Positions 25,198 through 34,317 of a DNA stretch of 64,000 bases are shown one piece after another (the first letter of the stretch is position 1; each line of letters begins with the position of its first letter). Source of the stretch: Teredinibacter turnerae. GTDB lineage: Bacteria > Pseudomonadota > Gammaproteobacteria > Pseudomonadales > Cellvibrionaceae. Under the pieces are notes generated by a model. The model was not told where the DNA came from, searched no databases, and saw only the letters and a program-made list of their open reading frames with translations. The position numbers and the translations under genes are program-made. Location: positions 3,224,001 through 3,288,000 of the forward strand of contig NZ_CP149817.1 in assembly GCF_037935975.1 (NCBI RefSeq), in the 5' to 3' direction.

Positions 25198-26207
25198 TGC
25201 GATTTTCTTTGTCTTTGCGAAATGCCGTGCTTTCGGCATTGATGTGTTTGCCTCTACCCGTGTACGCCCAAACCGAAGACCAGCAGGAAAGCTGGTATCA
25301 AGTGGAGCTGCTGGTGTTCAAACGACACCAGTCTAGTGCCACACATGAGGTGTGGCCAAAGAATATCGCGCTTGCCTATCCACCCAATGTGCAATATCTG
25401 CGCGACCCGGCTAGCGAGCCAGCACAACCAGCGGAGGTTGCGGATAGCGAATTAGACGCAAACCAGGAAGCCTCATCAGGGCTCCCCACTTCGCCTGATA
25501 TCGCAGTGACCGAAAGTGATGCCCCCCCCATAGAGCCACAAGAAGAGCCCTTCGTACTCCTGCCTAAAGACGCAATGTTCATTCGCGGTGCCGAGTACGC
25601 CATTAATCGCGATCGGGCACTAGCGCCGCTGTTTCATGCCACCTGGGCGCAGCCAATGAAGGCACTTAAAGATGCACCAGCAATTGTTATTCGAGGTGGT
25701 GAAAGCTTCGGCAATCATCACGAGCTGGAGGGCACGATTACACTCAGCGTAAGTCGTTATTTGCACTTGCATACTGATCTTTGGCTTGCGGAGTACGAAA
25801 CCAACTACGGGCAGGCGGACTACCATTGGCCACCAATCCCCCTTCCTCCAGAGCCCGAAAGCCTGGAGCCGACAATCACAAGTGACCTGAGTTTGGGCAA
25901 TCTGCCGCTTGATGCAGATTTCAACCTCAGTACTGGCCGCTCTGAGGGCATCAATGGAATAAACCTCCAAGTTGGTGACGCTACAGAATTCAACCCGGCC
26001 AGCGCCGCTGTTACCGGCCTGGACTCGACGTTACTCTCTATGGCAGACCAACCTTTTTTGGTGAAGCATATTGTAAAGCTCGACCAGAAACGTCGCATGC
26101 GCAGCAATGAGTTGCATTATATTGATCACCCTGAATTGGGAATTATTATCAAAATCATGCCGTATGTACCCTCCCACCAGGAGACAGAACAGACAAGTCC
26201 GTCTTAG
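25197..26207 (+). CDS. CsiV-like secreted protein
   Basis: Secreted protein of 336 residues with a cleavable signal ending near PLPVYAQ. It matches the CsiV family (Pfam PF10972) in its blocks WYQVELLVFKR, EGTITLSVSRYLHLHTDLWL and RRMRSNELHYIDHPELGIIIKIMPY. The middle (about 60-110 and 210-270) is variable and acidic. In Shewanella CsiV supports peptidoglycan synthesis by activating the LpoA/PBP1a pair; that role is not certain here. The start overlaps the mfd stop, and a position after mfd is known in Pseudomonas. Confidence 0.8.
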   Translation: MRFSLSLRNAVLSALMCLPLPVYAQTEDQQESWYQVELLVFKRHQSSATHEVWPKNIALAYPPNVQYLRDPASEPAQPAEVADSELDANQEASSGLPTSPDIAVTESDAPPIEPQEEPFVLLPKDAMFIRGAEYAINRDRALAPLFHATWAQPMKALKDAPAIVIRGGESFGNHHELEGTITLSVSRYLHLHTDLWLAEYETNYGQADYHWPPIPLPPEPESLEPTITSDLSLGNLPLDADFNLSTGRSEGINGINLQVGDATEFNPASAAVTGLDSTLLSMADQPFLVKHIVKLDQKRRMRSNELHYIDHPELGIIIKIMPYVPSHQETEQTSPS

Positions 26208-26252
26208 ACGATTCAAAGCCTTCAATACGCAAAAACACCGAATACTACAGAC

Positions 26253-26284
26253 ACAAAAAACCCGGCATTCGCCGGGCTTTCTTG
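26253..26284. terminator. Bidirectional terminator after csiV-like gene
   Basis: AAAAAACCCGGC pairs with GCCGGGCTTTCTT around ATTC. The minus-strand reading ends in TTTTTT, so it also terminates the convergent cold-shock gene. Confidence 0.85.
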
Positions 26285-26396
26285 AAAATACCGTTCCAGA
26301 AATACTAATTTCGGGAGCAGGCTTTAATAAACTCGAATAACCTTCGACTGCAAACTGAAAGCATCCGACGGGATCGTCCTTATTGTTAGAGCGTAT

Positions 26397-26609
26397 CTAA
26401 ACTGCTGATACGTCTTCCGCTTGAAGTCCCTTTTCCCCTTTCTGAAGTTCAAACTCTACTTTTTGCCCTTCAGTCAAAGAGCGGTAACCTTCGCCACGGA
26501 TGTTTCTATAGTGAACAAAGATATCTTCGGATTCTTCGCCGCGAGTGATAAATCCATACCCTCTCGCATTGTTGAACCACTTGACAGTGCCGAGTTCTCG
26601 AGCAGCCAT
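26397..26609 (-). CDS. Cold-shock protein, CspA family
   Basis: A 70-residue cold-shock domain protein: GTVKWFNNARGYGFITR (RNP1), EDIFVHYRNI (RNP2), and GQKVEFELQKGEKGLQAEDV. It lacks an extra tail. The ATG at 26609 follows GAGGTGTGAC, a clear ribosome site; the four-codon longer frame has none. The upstream 770 bases have no gene and may hold a long cold-shock leader. It binds RNA or single-stranded DNA; its specific role cannot be told from sequence. Confidence 0.9.
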   Translation of the reverse strand: MAARELGTVKWFNNARGYGFITRGEESEDIFVHYRNIRGEGYRSLTEGQKVEFELQKGEKGLQAEDVSAV

Positions 26610-27415
26610 GTCACACCTCATTTAACTTTTTATTATGTTAGTTCCTGGGTTTTTTGTCCTCTTCGCCTTGTCTCGAAGGTCGTTGGCGCATAAATCCATT
26701 ACTGCTGCGAATATTTAACTTCGTACAATCGTATGACCAGTAAAAAATTAAACTTCGCAAATAGGACTTACAGCTAACACGGACTTTGTGACCATAAGGG
26801 AAAATAAACTTAATGCCTATAGTTTAAAAAGAGGAAGATAAAAAGCGGCGCGTGCTTTTGTGAGCGCATCCGCTAAAACATCTTTTAATTTGTTTAATGC
26901 TGCAAATTTCTCTAACTAGACGGATCAGTTCATATGTGTGATAAACGCTAAACAATACTGCTGGAAGAATATATTCACATCGAAAAATGGCATTTTTATC
27001 AACCGGAAGACACCACACACATCAAACACTGCTATTTTACAGTCGATGCACACGCTCGTACTAATCGAGCCCGGATAATGGCACCACCAGATGCTCCTTA
27101 AGCACAAACCACCAATCCGAAAATACCTCGCCGCATCCAAGCTAAGCAAATACCAACCCAGGAGCAAAATTAATTCGCTGAATGCGACTACAAAAAGTAT
27201 TAACTTCTAAAACCAACAATCGGCTACGCAAGCGAGCGCGCACCGAGAGAAAAAGCAATGATCCTCGCAACTCGAGACCAAGCGAGCCAACAAAATATAA
27301 ATTTATACGCCAAAAAATTATTACGAAAATACACAACCTCAATAGAGGCAAGCCCCTCTTCACTTTCTCAGGCTTGCAAATAATGAGACCTGGAACACGA
27401 AAAGGAACTGCGAAC
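26610..27415. other. Gene-poor region upstream of the cold-shock gene
   Basis: About 800 AT-rich bases with no convincing gene on either strand. The part next to 26609 is presumably the promoter and untranslated leader of the minus-strand cold-shock gene. Open frames here are short and start without ribosome sites. I saw no repeat or strong hairpin. Confidence 0.5.
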
Positions 27416-27538
27416 ATGGATCAACTCCGCGCTACCCAAAATCAACTTAACGGGTGGAACTTGTCAGACGTTGCCAAAGCGAGAATGAATATGGCGCAGA
27501 ATACATCTCCCACCACCCGCATGCGTCGCGGACGATAA
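27416..27538 (+). CDS. Possible small basic protein of unknown function
   Basis: A 40-residue frame beginning MDQLRATQNQLNGWNLSDV and ending in a basic TRMRRGR. The ATG has AAGGAA about eight bases upstream, a good ribosome site, which is the main support. The frame is open further upstream to 27182, but that part looks random and AT-driven. I do not recognise the sequence. It may be a genuine small protein or chance. Confidence 0.3.
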   Translation: MDQLRATQNQLNGWNLSDVAKARMNMAQNTSPTTRMRRGR

Positions 27539-27619
27539 AAACTCAACTCTGGCCTGTCTAGCTCCAACCCCATGACTTTCCAATGCGCTAGGGAGCCTTA
27601 TTTAAATTACCCCAGGACT

Positions 27620-28729
27620 CTACTCAGATAAATTTGGCTCAAACCGAAGCGGATCCGGCACATGTAAAGTGGACGTGGGGAAGGCACATTGAGCGCCATT
27701 TTTTTGAACAATATCCAGCACCTTTAACAAAACATCCTGTTTTACTTCGTGGTATTTCACCCATTCGGTGGTGTGTGTAAAGCAATACACGAAAAAATCG
27801 AGTGAACTCGTGGCGAATTGATTGAAATTAACGATTAACGTGTTATCTGAATCGATTTCTGGGTGCAACCGCAGCATCGCTTTTACGTCTGCAATAATAT
27901 CACTCATTCTGCCGCCATCATCGTAGCGAATACCGACTGTTTCATATATTCGCCGATGCGTCATGCGTGAAGGGTTTTCAACGGAAATCTGCGTGAAAGT
28001 AGAATTAGGAACATAAAGCGGGCGTTTGTCGAATGTTCTTATTCGGGTCAACCGCCAACCGATATCCTCAACAGTTCCTTCGATATTTTTGTCAGGAGAG
28101 CGCACCCAATCTCCGACAGCAAAGGGGCGATCCAGGTAAATCATCAAACCTCCGAAAAAATTAGCCAGCAAATCCTTCGCAGCAAAACCTACAGCAATAC
28201 CTCCGATACCCCCAAACGCCAGCACACCAGATACGCTGTAACCCAGCGACTGCAGGCTCACCAGAACTGCCGTAATAATTACCGAGATGCGAAGCAATCT
28301 ACCCAAAGCCATTGCGGTGGTTTTATCCATCGGCTTATGAGTGAATTCGGCGTTCATCAAATTTGCTTCGGCGCGAGTAATAAAGCCGTTGAGAAACCAC
28401 ACGCTTATCACTATAGCGCCCAACCTGCGCACCCAATCGACGGAGGCCAGCACAATAGAGTCCGCGTGCTGGCCAGCGATTTCAGCGGCCAGAGTTAACC
28501 CTACGCCCCAAATTAGCCACTTCAAAGGGCGCCTCACACTGATAACCAACGCATCATCCCAAAGATTGTGGGTTCGCGCAGCCCTGGATTCCAACTTAGC
28601 CATAAACCAGCCGGCAATAGCTGCTGCTAACAAGGTTAAAAAAACAATAACAAAGCTATCAACTATCCAAAGATTGGACTCACCTATCCCAGCCGCAAAT
28701 GCGGCGCGTATTGCCTGTAAAATATCCAC
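27620..28729 (-). CDS. MscS-family mechanosensitive channel
   Basis: Membrane channel that opens under tension to release solutes. There are several N-terminal hydrophobic helices (VDSFVIVFLTLLAAAIAGWF, then three more). The pore-lining TM3 region is VSGVLAFGGIGGIAVGFAAKDLLANFFGG, shown here in description only, followed by the beta domain with DRPFAVGDWVRS, GTVEDIGWRLTRIRT and PLYVPNSTF. At 369 residues it is longer than E. coli MscS and nearer YnaI in layout. I chose GTG at 28729, preceded by AGAGG; an ATG at 28831 has no ribosome site. Confidence 0.88.
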   Translation of the reverse strand: MDILQAIRAAFAAGIGESNLWIVDSFVIVFLTLLAAAIAGWFMAKLESRAARTHNLWDDALVISVRRPLKWLIWGVGLTLAAEIAGQHADSIVLASVDWVRRLGAIVISVWFLNGFITRAEANLMNAEFTHKPMDKTTAMALGRLLRISVIITAVLVSLQSLGYSVSGVLAFGGIGGIAVGFAAKDLLANFFGGLMIYLDRPFAVGDWVRSPDKNIEGTVEDIGWRLTRIRTFDKRPLYVPNSTFTQISVENPSRMTHRRIYETVGIRYDDGGRMSDIIADVKAMLRLHPEIDSDNTLIVNFNQFATSSLDFFVYCFTHTTEWVKYHEVKQDVLLKVLDIVQKNGAQCAFPTSTLHVPDPLRFEPNLSE

Positions 28730-29420
28730 GGGTGTTAACCTCTTGTTTAAATGCTTACCAAACCAAAGCCTTCCACAAAAAAAGGAGTATTGATGACAGT
28801 TTTTTAAATCAATTATTGTTGGCCGGGCCATCGAAAATAATTACACACACAAAAGCAACAAGACCTCCCTGAAAAAGAGGTCTGAAGCGCCCATAAAAAA
28901 GAGAAAGACTGAAAATAAAACCAACGCGGATTCACGGATGTGCTGAGAGAAAAACCATGAATGAAGCTTAGCTGTGAGAAAGTGCATCGAGGTTGACATC
29001 GAAAGGTGTGGCCAAACGCTATCTCGGTGCCGGCTTGCATAATTTTTACAGCTCTCGACACCGTAGGTTTTATTTGTTCACAATGTAAAATGTAGCCTTG
29101 GAGTTCTTAGGGAGCCTTTTACACACCTAAATATCAAGACACCCAACTTTAACTCGCCCCAAATTTTACTAAACCCAAGTTTAAGCAAATCCAACCGGAG
29201 AGGATCAGGGCTTGTTCAGCAAATCAAAACACACAGCCCGATTACACCTACGAGCGCGCTAATAAAAAATCGAGAAACTACGAAACTCCCACAGAACCTG
29301 TAGTTTGACGCTTCGTGGGTGGAGCAGTAATGAACCTCGCCATCAAAGCTTTATAACCCGCCCCCATGACACGAATATTTCGCCTCGGCGAAGGGGGCGA
29401 CCATCACCGACAAACCACCG
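28730..29420. other. Intergenic region between mscS-type gene and nagZ
   Basis: About 690 bases with no supported gene. It holds GACCTC/GAGGTC hairpin near 28865. Close to the nagZ end, nested inverted repeats are seen: CGCCCCC and GGGGGCG around TTCGCC-TC-GGCGAA (about 29358-29399), a possible nagZ mRNA end without a clear T tract. Confidence 0.45.
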
Positions 29421-30452
29421 CTAGCTACGTGCAACTAAGCTCTCGAGTTGAGCTCGTACTCCCTTCGCTCGGGCAGACCCGCGCAAAGAATCCCACTCGA
29501 AGCACTGTTTGGCACGCATGCATTCGAGTCGAGATGGCAATACACTAGCAAACGCAGCGTCCAAGCGGGTCAACGCCTCTTGCGCCCCGCCAGGATTATT
29601 GCAGATCAAGACACTATCGCAACCGGCCGCCAACGCTATGAGCGTGCGCTCGCCATAATCACCCGCACTAACCGCCCCCTCCATAGTGAGATCGTCGCTG
29701 AAGATAATACCGTTAAATCCAAAGTCTTCACGCAGCACCTGCTGCAGCCAGAACGACGAAAAACCTACAGGTTCGGGGGCGATTTGGGGGAAGTGAATAT
29801 GCGCAGGCATGATAGCTTCGAGCTTGGGGAGTAATGCCTTGAACGGCTGTAGGTCGTGCCTGGCGACCTCGTCGAAACTACGATCATCCACCGGCAGCTC
29901 CAGGTGGCTATCTTCTATAACACCACCATGGCCGGGGAAATGCTTGCCAGTGGCCGACATTCCAGCTTCGTGTAAACCATCGATTAGCGCCTCAGCAAGG
30001 GCGATGACAATCGCAGGATCGGGTCCAAAACTGCGATTCCCAATAATCTGGCTACGGCAATCGTCAACATCCAGAACTGGGGTAAAACTCAAGTCCAACC
30101 CGCACGCAATAACCTCTGCCGCAAGCAACCAGCCCGTTTCGTGGGCAAGAGCCAGCGCCTCGGCGGGCGACTTTATATACAAATTTCCCAGTTGCTGCAT
30201 CGCAGGTATAGGCGTGAACTCGCCACCAAAGCGCTGCACCCGTCCACCTTCGTGGTCTACAGCAATGACAACATTCGGCGCGACTTTGCGAATTTCAGCG
30301 GTTAACGCGCAAAGCTGCACTACATTAGTGTAATTACGGGAAAACAGGATTACCCCGCCTACCCATGGATTTTGCAATAAATTTACGTCATTTTCAGAAA
30401 GGGTTGTACCGATTACATCCAATACAACCGGGCCTAACTCAGGTGGGGTCAT
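29421..30452 (-). CDS. nagZ: Beta-N-acetylhexosaminidase NagZ
   Basis: Cytosolic family-3 glycosidase that removes GlcNAc from anhydro-muropeptides in cell-wall recycling; its product can induce ampC elsewhere. The catalytic loop KHFPGHGGVIEDSH carries the His-Asp dyad, and the nucleophile Asp is in IIFSDDLTMEGA. The opening GPVVLDVIGTTLSENDVNLL and AVDHEGGRVQRF are typical. At 343 residues it is full length. The start overlaps the psrA stop by 14 bases, so the two are coupled. Confidence 0.95.
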   Translation of the reverse strand: MTPPELGPVVLDVIGTTLSENDVNLLQNPWVGGVILFSRNYTNVVQLCALTAEIRKVAPNVVIAVDHEGGRVQRFGGEFTPIPAMQQLGNLYIKSPAEALALAHETGWLLAAEVIACGLDLSFTPVLDVDDCRSQIIGNRSFGPDPAIVIALAEALIDGLHEAGMSATGKHFPGHGGVIEDSHLELPVDDRSFDEVARHDLQPFKALLPKLEAIMPAHIHFPQIAPEPVGFSSFWLQQVLREDFGFNGIIFSDDLTMEGAVSAGDYGERTLIALAAGCDSVLICNNPGGAQEALTRLDAAFASVLPSRLECMRAKQCFEWDSLRGSARAKGVRAQLESLVARS

Positions 30453-31086
30453 GGGGGGATCTCAACATACCTGCCAAAGCAGGAACCATCAAATGTAACA
30501 CTTCCTCAAGCTCGGTATCAGTACTGTAGTCGGTATTTAAAATAGAGCGCAAAGAATCAAAACTCGAAAGAGTAAACACTGCCGCGCCGAGCATAAAATA
30601 CAAGCGCCAATAAAATTCAACAGGCGAGACACCGGGCATAGTTTTGTGCATTAACGTGGTCATCCGGTGGTATGTTTTGCCAAAATTAGCGACCAAGTGG
30701 TGGCGTAAGTGCTCCTGTGACTGCGTGTAGGCCAAATTTAACAAGCGGGTCAAGCGTTGCACACTAACTCCGCACACACTCGTTGTTTTTAACATTGTAT
30801 CCAAAACACAGGAAATAACCTCTTCCGCGCTCGGCGCTCCACCTTCAGGTTGCGCGGCTTCTAAACTATCGAGCTCCGTTTCTAGAATTTCACAAAAAGG
30901 TTGCAAAAATTTAGAAAAAACCGCCTGAATCAACTCTTTTTTTGATCCAAAGTGATAGTTCACTGCGGCTAGATTTACATCAGCCATCCCGGTAATCGTT
31001 CGCAACGACGTTTCCGCGAACCCCCGCTCAGCAAACAACACTAGCGCTGCGTTAAGGATTTTTTCTACTGTTTCAGCCTGTGCCAT
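30439..31086 (-). CDS. psrA: TetR-family regulator PsrA-like
   Basis: In Pseudomonas PsrA senses long-chain fatty acids, controls beta-oxidation genes and activates rpoS. The N-terminal helix-turn-helix (ETVEKILNAALVLFAERGFA, then ITGMADVNLAAVNYHFGSKK) is very close to the Pseudomonas pattern, with KELIQAVFSKFLQPF following. Order psrA-nagZ beside lexA also matches. The ATG at 31086 follows GAGGAG. A perfect G/CAAAC-GTTTG/C operator was not found upstream. Regulon in this organism is unknown. Confidence 0.85.
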   Translation of the reverse strand: MAQAETVEKILNAALVLFAERGFAETSLRTITGMADVNLAAVNYHFGSKKELIQAVFSKFLQPFCEILETELDSLEAAQPEGGAPSAEEVISCVLDTMLKTTSVCGVSVQRLTRLLNLAYTQSQEHLRHHLVANFGKTYHRMTTLMHKTMPGVSPVEFYWRLYFMLGAAVFTLSSFDSLRSILNTDYSTDTELEEVLHLMVPALAGMLRSPHDPT

Positions 31087-31584
31087 ACCCTGCTCCTCTT
31101 GGGATTTTTATGCGCCGCCTCCGAATAACTTGCGGCACCGGTTTATATACCGGAGTTAGATTATTTTTATAGGTCTAACCACCCGATATAACCGTTTATA
31201 TTATATACAACGACAATGTTAGATATCTATGAATACACCTATTTTTCAAATACTTAACCACTAACCTGCGTAGGCAGTTAACGATACACATTTATCGCAG
31301 GTAAATCATCAAACCAGCTTCGAAAAACACGGGTTCAACACAAGCGTAAAACGCCACTCAAAAGGCGGGTCTTCGATTTGAAACCAGTAGCGGATTATGG
31401 ACGACGTGGAGATCAGCGAGTCGAACACTCGTTTTAGCGCGCCACCACGACATAGTTGCGGGATAAACCACGCACGGCGCGTTTATTCCCGAACAGCGTT
31501 GTCCTATTTTTCGGCGTTTTCTCGGCGTTTTCTCGGCGTTGCCCCTGTGGACAATAACTGCCGCAATACTAACCCTGGGGTGAT
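31087..31584. other. Region upstream of psrA
   Basis: About 500 bases without a supported gene. The half nearest psrA is AT-rich and contains CCGG-TTTATATA-CCGG and a similar ACCGTTTATATTATATAC, possible promoter or operator elements. At about 31507-31540 an 11-base GTTTTCTCGGC-like unit repeats two to three times. No function can be assigned. Confidence 0.4.
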
Positions 31585-32004
31585 TCACTTGTTCCGCTTT
31601 TGCTCAGCCATTTGCATGTCAGCCCGGCTACGCAACCTTTCCTTTTTCCTTATCGAGTCGAAAACATCCTTAGTCGCAGCAATTGGCTGTTGTTCAGACC
31701 GCCGATTGTTAGACTGCATGGTATAGATTTTTTCTTCATTTTCAGCTGGTTTTGAAGAAGGCTCAGCCAGCGTGTTCAGCCAGTAAAAGGCGCCTGTTAT
31801 AGATACGTAGACAAGCCATTTTACGACATAGGAAATACCGACAAAGTCGCGGCTATCCATTTTCTGAGCGTACTCAAGAAAATCTCTATGCGCAGCGGCA
31901 ATCACAAAGTAGCTCGCAAACAGCACTGCGGAGGAAATAATCAGTCGCTTGTAGTGCTTCCAAAGCGCCGTAACAATCAAAGACTTTGTAAGAAACTTGA
32001 ACAT
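31585..32004 (-). CDS. Hypothetical membrane protein
   Basis: A 139-residue protein I do not recognise. There are two hydrophobic segments, LIISSAVLFASYFVIAAAHR and VVKWLVYVSITGAFYWL, then a long charged tail (EEKIYTMQSNNRRSEQQ and DSIRKKERLRSRADMQ), probably cytoplasmic. It lies 28 bases downstream of the next minus-strand gene, forming a two-gene unit divergent from lexA. Coding character is good; function unknown. Confidence 0.7.
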   Translation of the reverse strand: MFKFLTKSLIVTALWKHYKRLIISSAVLFASYFVIAAAHRDFLEYAQKMDSRDFVGISYVVKWLVYVSITGAFYWLNTLAEPSSKPAENEEKIYTMQSNNRRSEQQPIAATKDVFDSIRKKERLRSRADMQMAEQKRNK

Positions 32005-32032
32005 GGGTTTACACCGCTACGCCACTAATTCA

Positions 32033-32308
32033 CTAAGACCAGAAAGAGATACCCAGCGCCGCGAGCAGCGCGACGATGGTTTTGTCTTTGAGTTCTGATT
32101 TGAGTTTATCTTCCTCTTCCTTAACGATGACCTCGAGGATGTCTTCGTCATACTCTTCCGGACGCTTACCATGTAAATAGATTCGGGTCTTTGCTCTATC
32201 TATCGCCTTTTCCCGAATTTTTGTTTGAATTCGCCCCTTGACTCTTCGTATATGCCGGCCAACAAAGCCGCCTTTCTGAGAGCTTAGCTGTTTTTCTTCA
32301 GTTTCCAT
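32033..32308 (-). CDS. Hypothetical small charged protein, divergent from lexA
   Basis: A 91-residue protein, strongly charged (many K, R and E), with a hydrophobic end KTIVALLAALGISFWS. The body KGRIQTKIREKAIDRAKTRI and EDILEVIVKEEEDKLKSEL suggests amphipathic helices. The ATG at 32308 follows AGGA; the frame extends upstream to 32425 across the lexA operator, which argues against the longer form. The family is not recognised. Its promoter must lie in the lexA control region, so it could be under LexA control. Confidence 0.7.
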   Translation of the reverse strand: METEEKQLSSQKGGFVGRHIRRVKGRIQTKIREKAIDRAKTRIYLHGKRPEEYDEDILEVIVKEEEDKLKSELKDKTIVALLAALGISFWS

Positions 32309-32377
32309 TATTATCCTGTAGCAACAGGTGCTCGCGCGTTTTTCCCGTCGCTTGTGGTACCTAAGTGACGGATGTGG

Positions 32378-32429
32378 TTGCACCATAAAGAATACTGTAT
32401 ATAATACCAAATACTGTATAAACAAACAG
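32378..32429 (+). promoter_or_regulatory. lexA promoter with two LexA boxes
   Basis: A TATAAT at 32400-32405 lies 16 bases after TTGCAC (32378-32383). CTGT-N8-ACAG at 32414-32429 is a perfect LexA box. A second, degenerate box (CTGTATATAATACCAA, 32395-32410) overlaps the -10. The two share the direct repeat ATACTGTATA at a 19-base offset. This is the tandem self-repression layout known from E. coli lexA. Confidence 0.85.
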
Positions 32430-32486
32430 ATATAAATTCGGTATCACCTGGCCGCCAATACTGCACCTTTTAAGAGCGAGAACCGC

Positions 32487-33089
32487 ATGATCAAACTCAC
32501 AGCTCGGCAGCAACAAATCCTCGATCTTATTCGGGAACATATCTCTGAAACCGGCTACCCACCCACCCGGGCGGAAATAGCCGACATTCTGGGTTTTAAG
32601 TCCGCGAATGCCGCAGAAGAGCACCTCAAAGCACTCGCCCGCAAAGGCGCTATCGAGATGATCGCCGGAGCCTCGCGCGGTATCCGCCTTCCTGAAGTTC
32701 AGTCCGGCATTCCCCTGGTTGGCCGCGTCGCCGCTGGTAGCCCGATACTCGCACAAGAACACATAGAGGACTACTGCGACATCCCCCATAACTTTTTTAG
32801 CCCAAAAGCAGACTTCCTGCTCACCGTCCACGGCATGAGTATGAAAGATATCGGCATTCTTGACGGAGATTTACTCGCCGTTCACAAAACCGACCAGGTA
32901 CGAAACGGCGATATTGTCGTGGCCAGAATCGATAATGAGGTCACCGTAAAACGTTTCAAACGGGAGCGCAATCGTGCCCAGGTAGAATTATGGCCGGAGA
33001 ACCCGGATTTCAACGTCATTGAAGTAGATTTACGTGACGACAACTTCGCTATCGAAGGATTGAGTGTCGGCGTAATACGCCGCTCATAG
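32487..33089 (+). CDS. lexA: SOS repressor LexA
   Basis: Represses SOS genes and cleaves itself when RecA filaments form. The winged helix-turn-helix ([20 protein letters not shown]) is followed by the cleavage site Ala83-Gly84 in VGRVAAGSP, and the catalytic Ser118 ([10 protein letters not shown]) and Lys155 (DNEVTVKRF). At 200 residues it is the family length. It is followed 11 bases later by a sulA-like gene, the Pseudomonas order. Confidence 0.97.
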   Translation: MIKLTARQQQILDLIREHISETGYPPTRAEIADILGFKSANAAEEHLKALARKGAIEMIAGASRGIRLPEVQSGIPLVGRVAAGSPILAQEHIEDYCDIPHNFFSPKADFLLTVHGMSMKDIGILDGDLLAVHKTDQVRNGDIVVARIDNEVTVKRFKRERNRAQVELWPENPDFNVIEVDLRDDNFAIEGLSVGVIRRS

Positions 33090-33100
33090 AGGACATACCC

Positions 33101-33526
33101 ATGGCCGCTACCCCATTATATTCAGCAAACCCAATACAAGCGCCAACACCTCGTACCCGCAGGCCCCTGGACCATGGCGTAACTGAAATCATCATGTCTC
33201 AGAGTGAGCCGCCGTTCGCGCTAGCGCTTCCAATGCTCGCGCACCTGAGCAAGTCCGCCAATGACCGATGGTTTACCTGGGTAACCCGAACGCCTATCAG
33301 CAAGCAGTTTCTTGCACAGCAGGGCTTCAAATTGAACAACGTTAGACTGGTATATGCGAAGGATGAAGAAGACGCCAAGTGGATATTCTGGGAAGCACTG
33401 AATAACGGCCGCAGCGACGTGGTTGTCACCTCCATTGACAGCCTAAGCGCAAACGACCTAGCCGCACTCGACGCGGCCTCGCAGCACGGGGAATGTCGAG
33501 GTTTGCTTCTGCGCACAAGAGACTAG
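33101..33526 (+). CDS. sulA: SulA-like cell-division inhibitor
   Basis: SulA blocks FtsZ polymerisation during SOS. The 141-residue protein resembles the SulA/RecA-like family in LPMLAHLSKSANDRWFTWV, PISKQFLAQQGFKLNNVRLVY and RSDVVVTSIDSLSANDLAALD. The first 40 residues are variable. The ATG at 33101 follows AGAGGA. Placement in one operon with lexA, as PA3008 in P. aeruginosa, supports the name; the family is fast-evolving. Confidence 0.8.
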   Translation: MAATPLYSANPIQAPTPRTRRPLDHGVTEIIMSQSEPPFALALPMLAHLSKSANDRWFTWVTRTPISKQFLAQQGFKLNNVRLVYAKDEEDAKWIFWEALNNGRSDVVVTSIDSLSANDLAALDAASQHGECRGLLLRTRD

Positions 33527-33739
33527 CTAAAAGTTCATTAGCTCAGCGCACGGCCGCTATCCTCAAGGGACAAATACCGCGCCGAGTGCCAATCTATAAG
33601 GCTGTTTAAATACTGAGACTACTGGCTAGGGTGGAGCATGCCTGCCCCTCTCTTCGACTCGGATTATAGGCCTAGCAGGCAGTATCCAGCCTCGACTTGC
33701 ATGCTGCAAGTTTCATATGCAGGGCTCTTACACGCAGAA

Positions 33740-34310
33740 AGATCGCCTCCAGTCAAAGGTGACTCTCACCTACCGCTGAGCAAAGGTTGAAAGGCGTAGA
33801 TTCGCCCCTGTAAGACCTCTTGCCCTGGTCTAAAGGTCGTTTCAAATTGCTTTTATTAATTATTAATCGGTGACCCCGCGCATTGAGTCGGCCCTACACA
33901 AAAAGCGCACATAAATAAGCGCCTCTCGTTTGAGCGATCTAGATCGGATATTGGGTGTGGGAAGGGAGTTGATTCCCGCCTGTGGCGCTCACCGTTTCCG
34001 TTACGGAGAGGCGCGACTAAAGGCCGTCCTAAATTGCGCGTTGGCAATTTAGTGAACCCTGCGTATTGAGTCAGCCCTACAAAATAGCACATACAAAAAA
34101 GCCCCACTCTTGCGAGCGATCTAGACCGGATATTGGGTGTGGACGGAAGGGAGTTGATTCGCGTCTGTGGCGCTCACCCTTTTGTTACAGAGAGACGCGA
34201 CTAAAGGTCGTCCTAAATTGCGCGTTGGCAATTTAGTGAACCCTGCGTATTGAGTCAGCCCTACAAAATAGCACATACAAAAAAGCCCCACTCTTACGAG
34301 CGGGGCTTTT
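33740..34310. repeat. Degenerate tandem repeat, ~184-bp unit, next to tRNA-Asp
   Basis: A unit starting GTGA(A)CCC...CATTGAGTC at 33870 recurs at 34052 and 34236 (periods 182 and 184). Copies 2 and 3 are almost identical over their shared 70 bases; copy 1 is diverged. A weaker trace precedes it from about 33740 (GATTCGCCCCTGT, then TCTAAAGGTCGT). Each unit contains one arm of the tRNA-Asp terminator (AAAAAAGCCCCACTCTT) and a piece like the T arm (GGAAGGGAGTTGATTCGCG against GGAAGGGACTTGAACCCTCG). So the array looks like decayed copies of the tRNA-Asp 3-prime part plus flank. No gene is encoded; a frame at 33856-34107 is inside it. Confidence 0.8.
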
Positions 34311-34313
34311 TTG
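34281..34313 (-). terminator. tRNA-Asp terminator
   Basis: Read on the minus strand, AAAAAAGCCCCGCTCGTAAG with its complement forms a GC stem (GCCCCGCTC/GAGTGGGGC) followed by TTTTTT. The stem is extended by flanking ACATACAAAAAA/TTTTTTGTATGT, so the structure is symmetric. It lies directly after the tRNA. Confidence 0.9.
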
Positions 34314-34317
34314 TATG

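Noticed and set aside
27182-27538. 118-residue plus-strand frame
   Set aside because: The first two thirds are lysine/arginine/asparagine-rich AT-driven sequence with no ribosome site; only the last 40 codons have a translation signal.
30439-31200. Canonical PsrA operator upstream of psrA
   Set aside because: No G/CAAAC-N2-4-GTTTG/C element was found; only looser AT-rich palindromes are present.
31507-31540. Short TTTTCTCGGCG tandem repeat
   Set aside because: Only two to three copies; simple slippage repeat with no evident role.
33856-34107. 83-codon minus-strand frame
   Set aside because: It lies inside the tandem repeat; the translation repeats with the DNA unit and has no start signal.
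33740-34310. Possible CRISPR array
   Set aside because: The unit is about 184 bp, repeats two to three times with divergence and has no short repeat-spacer pattern.
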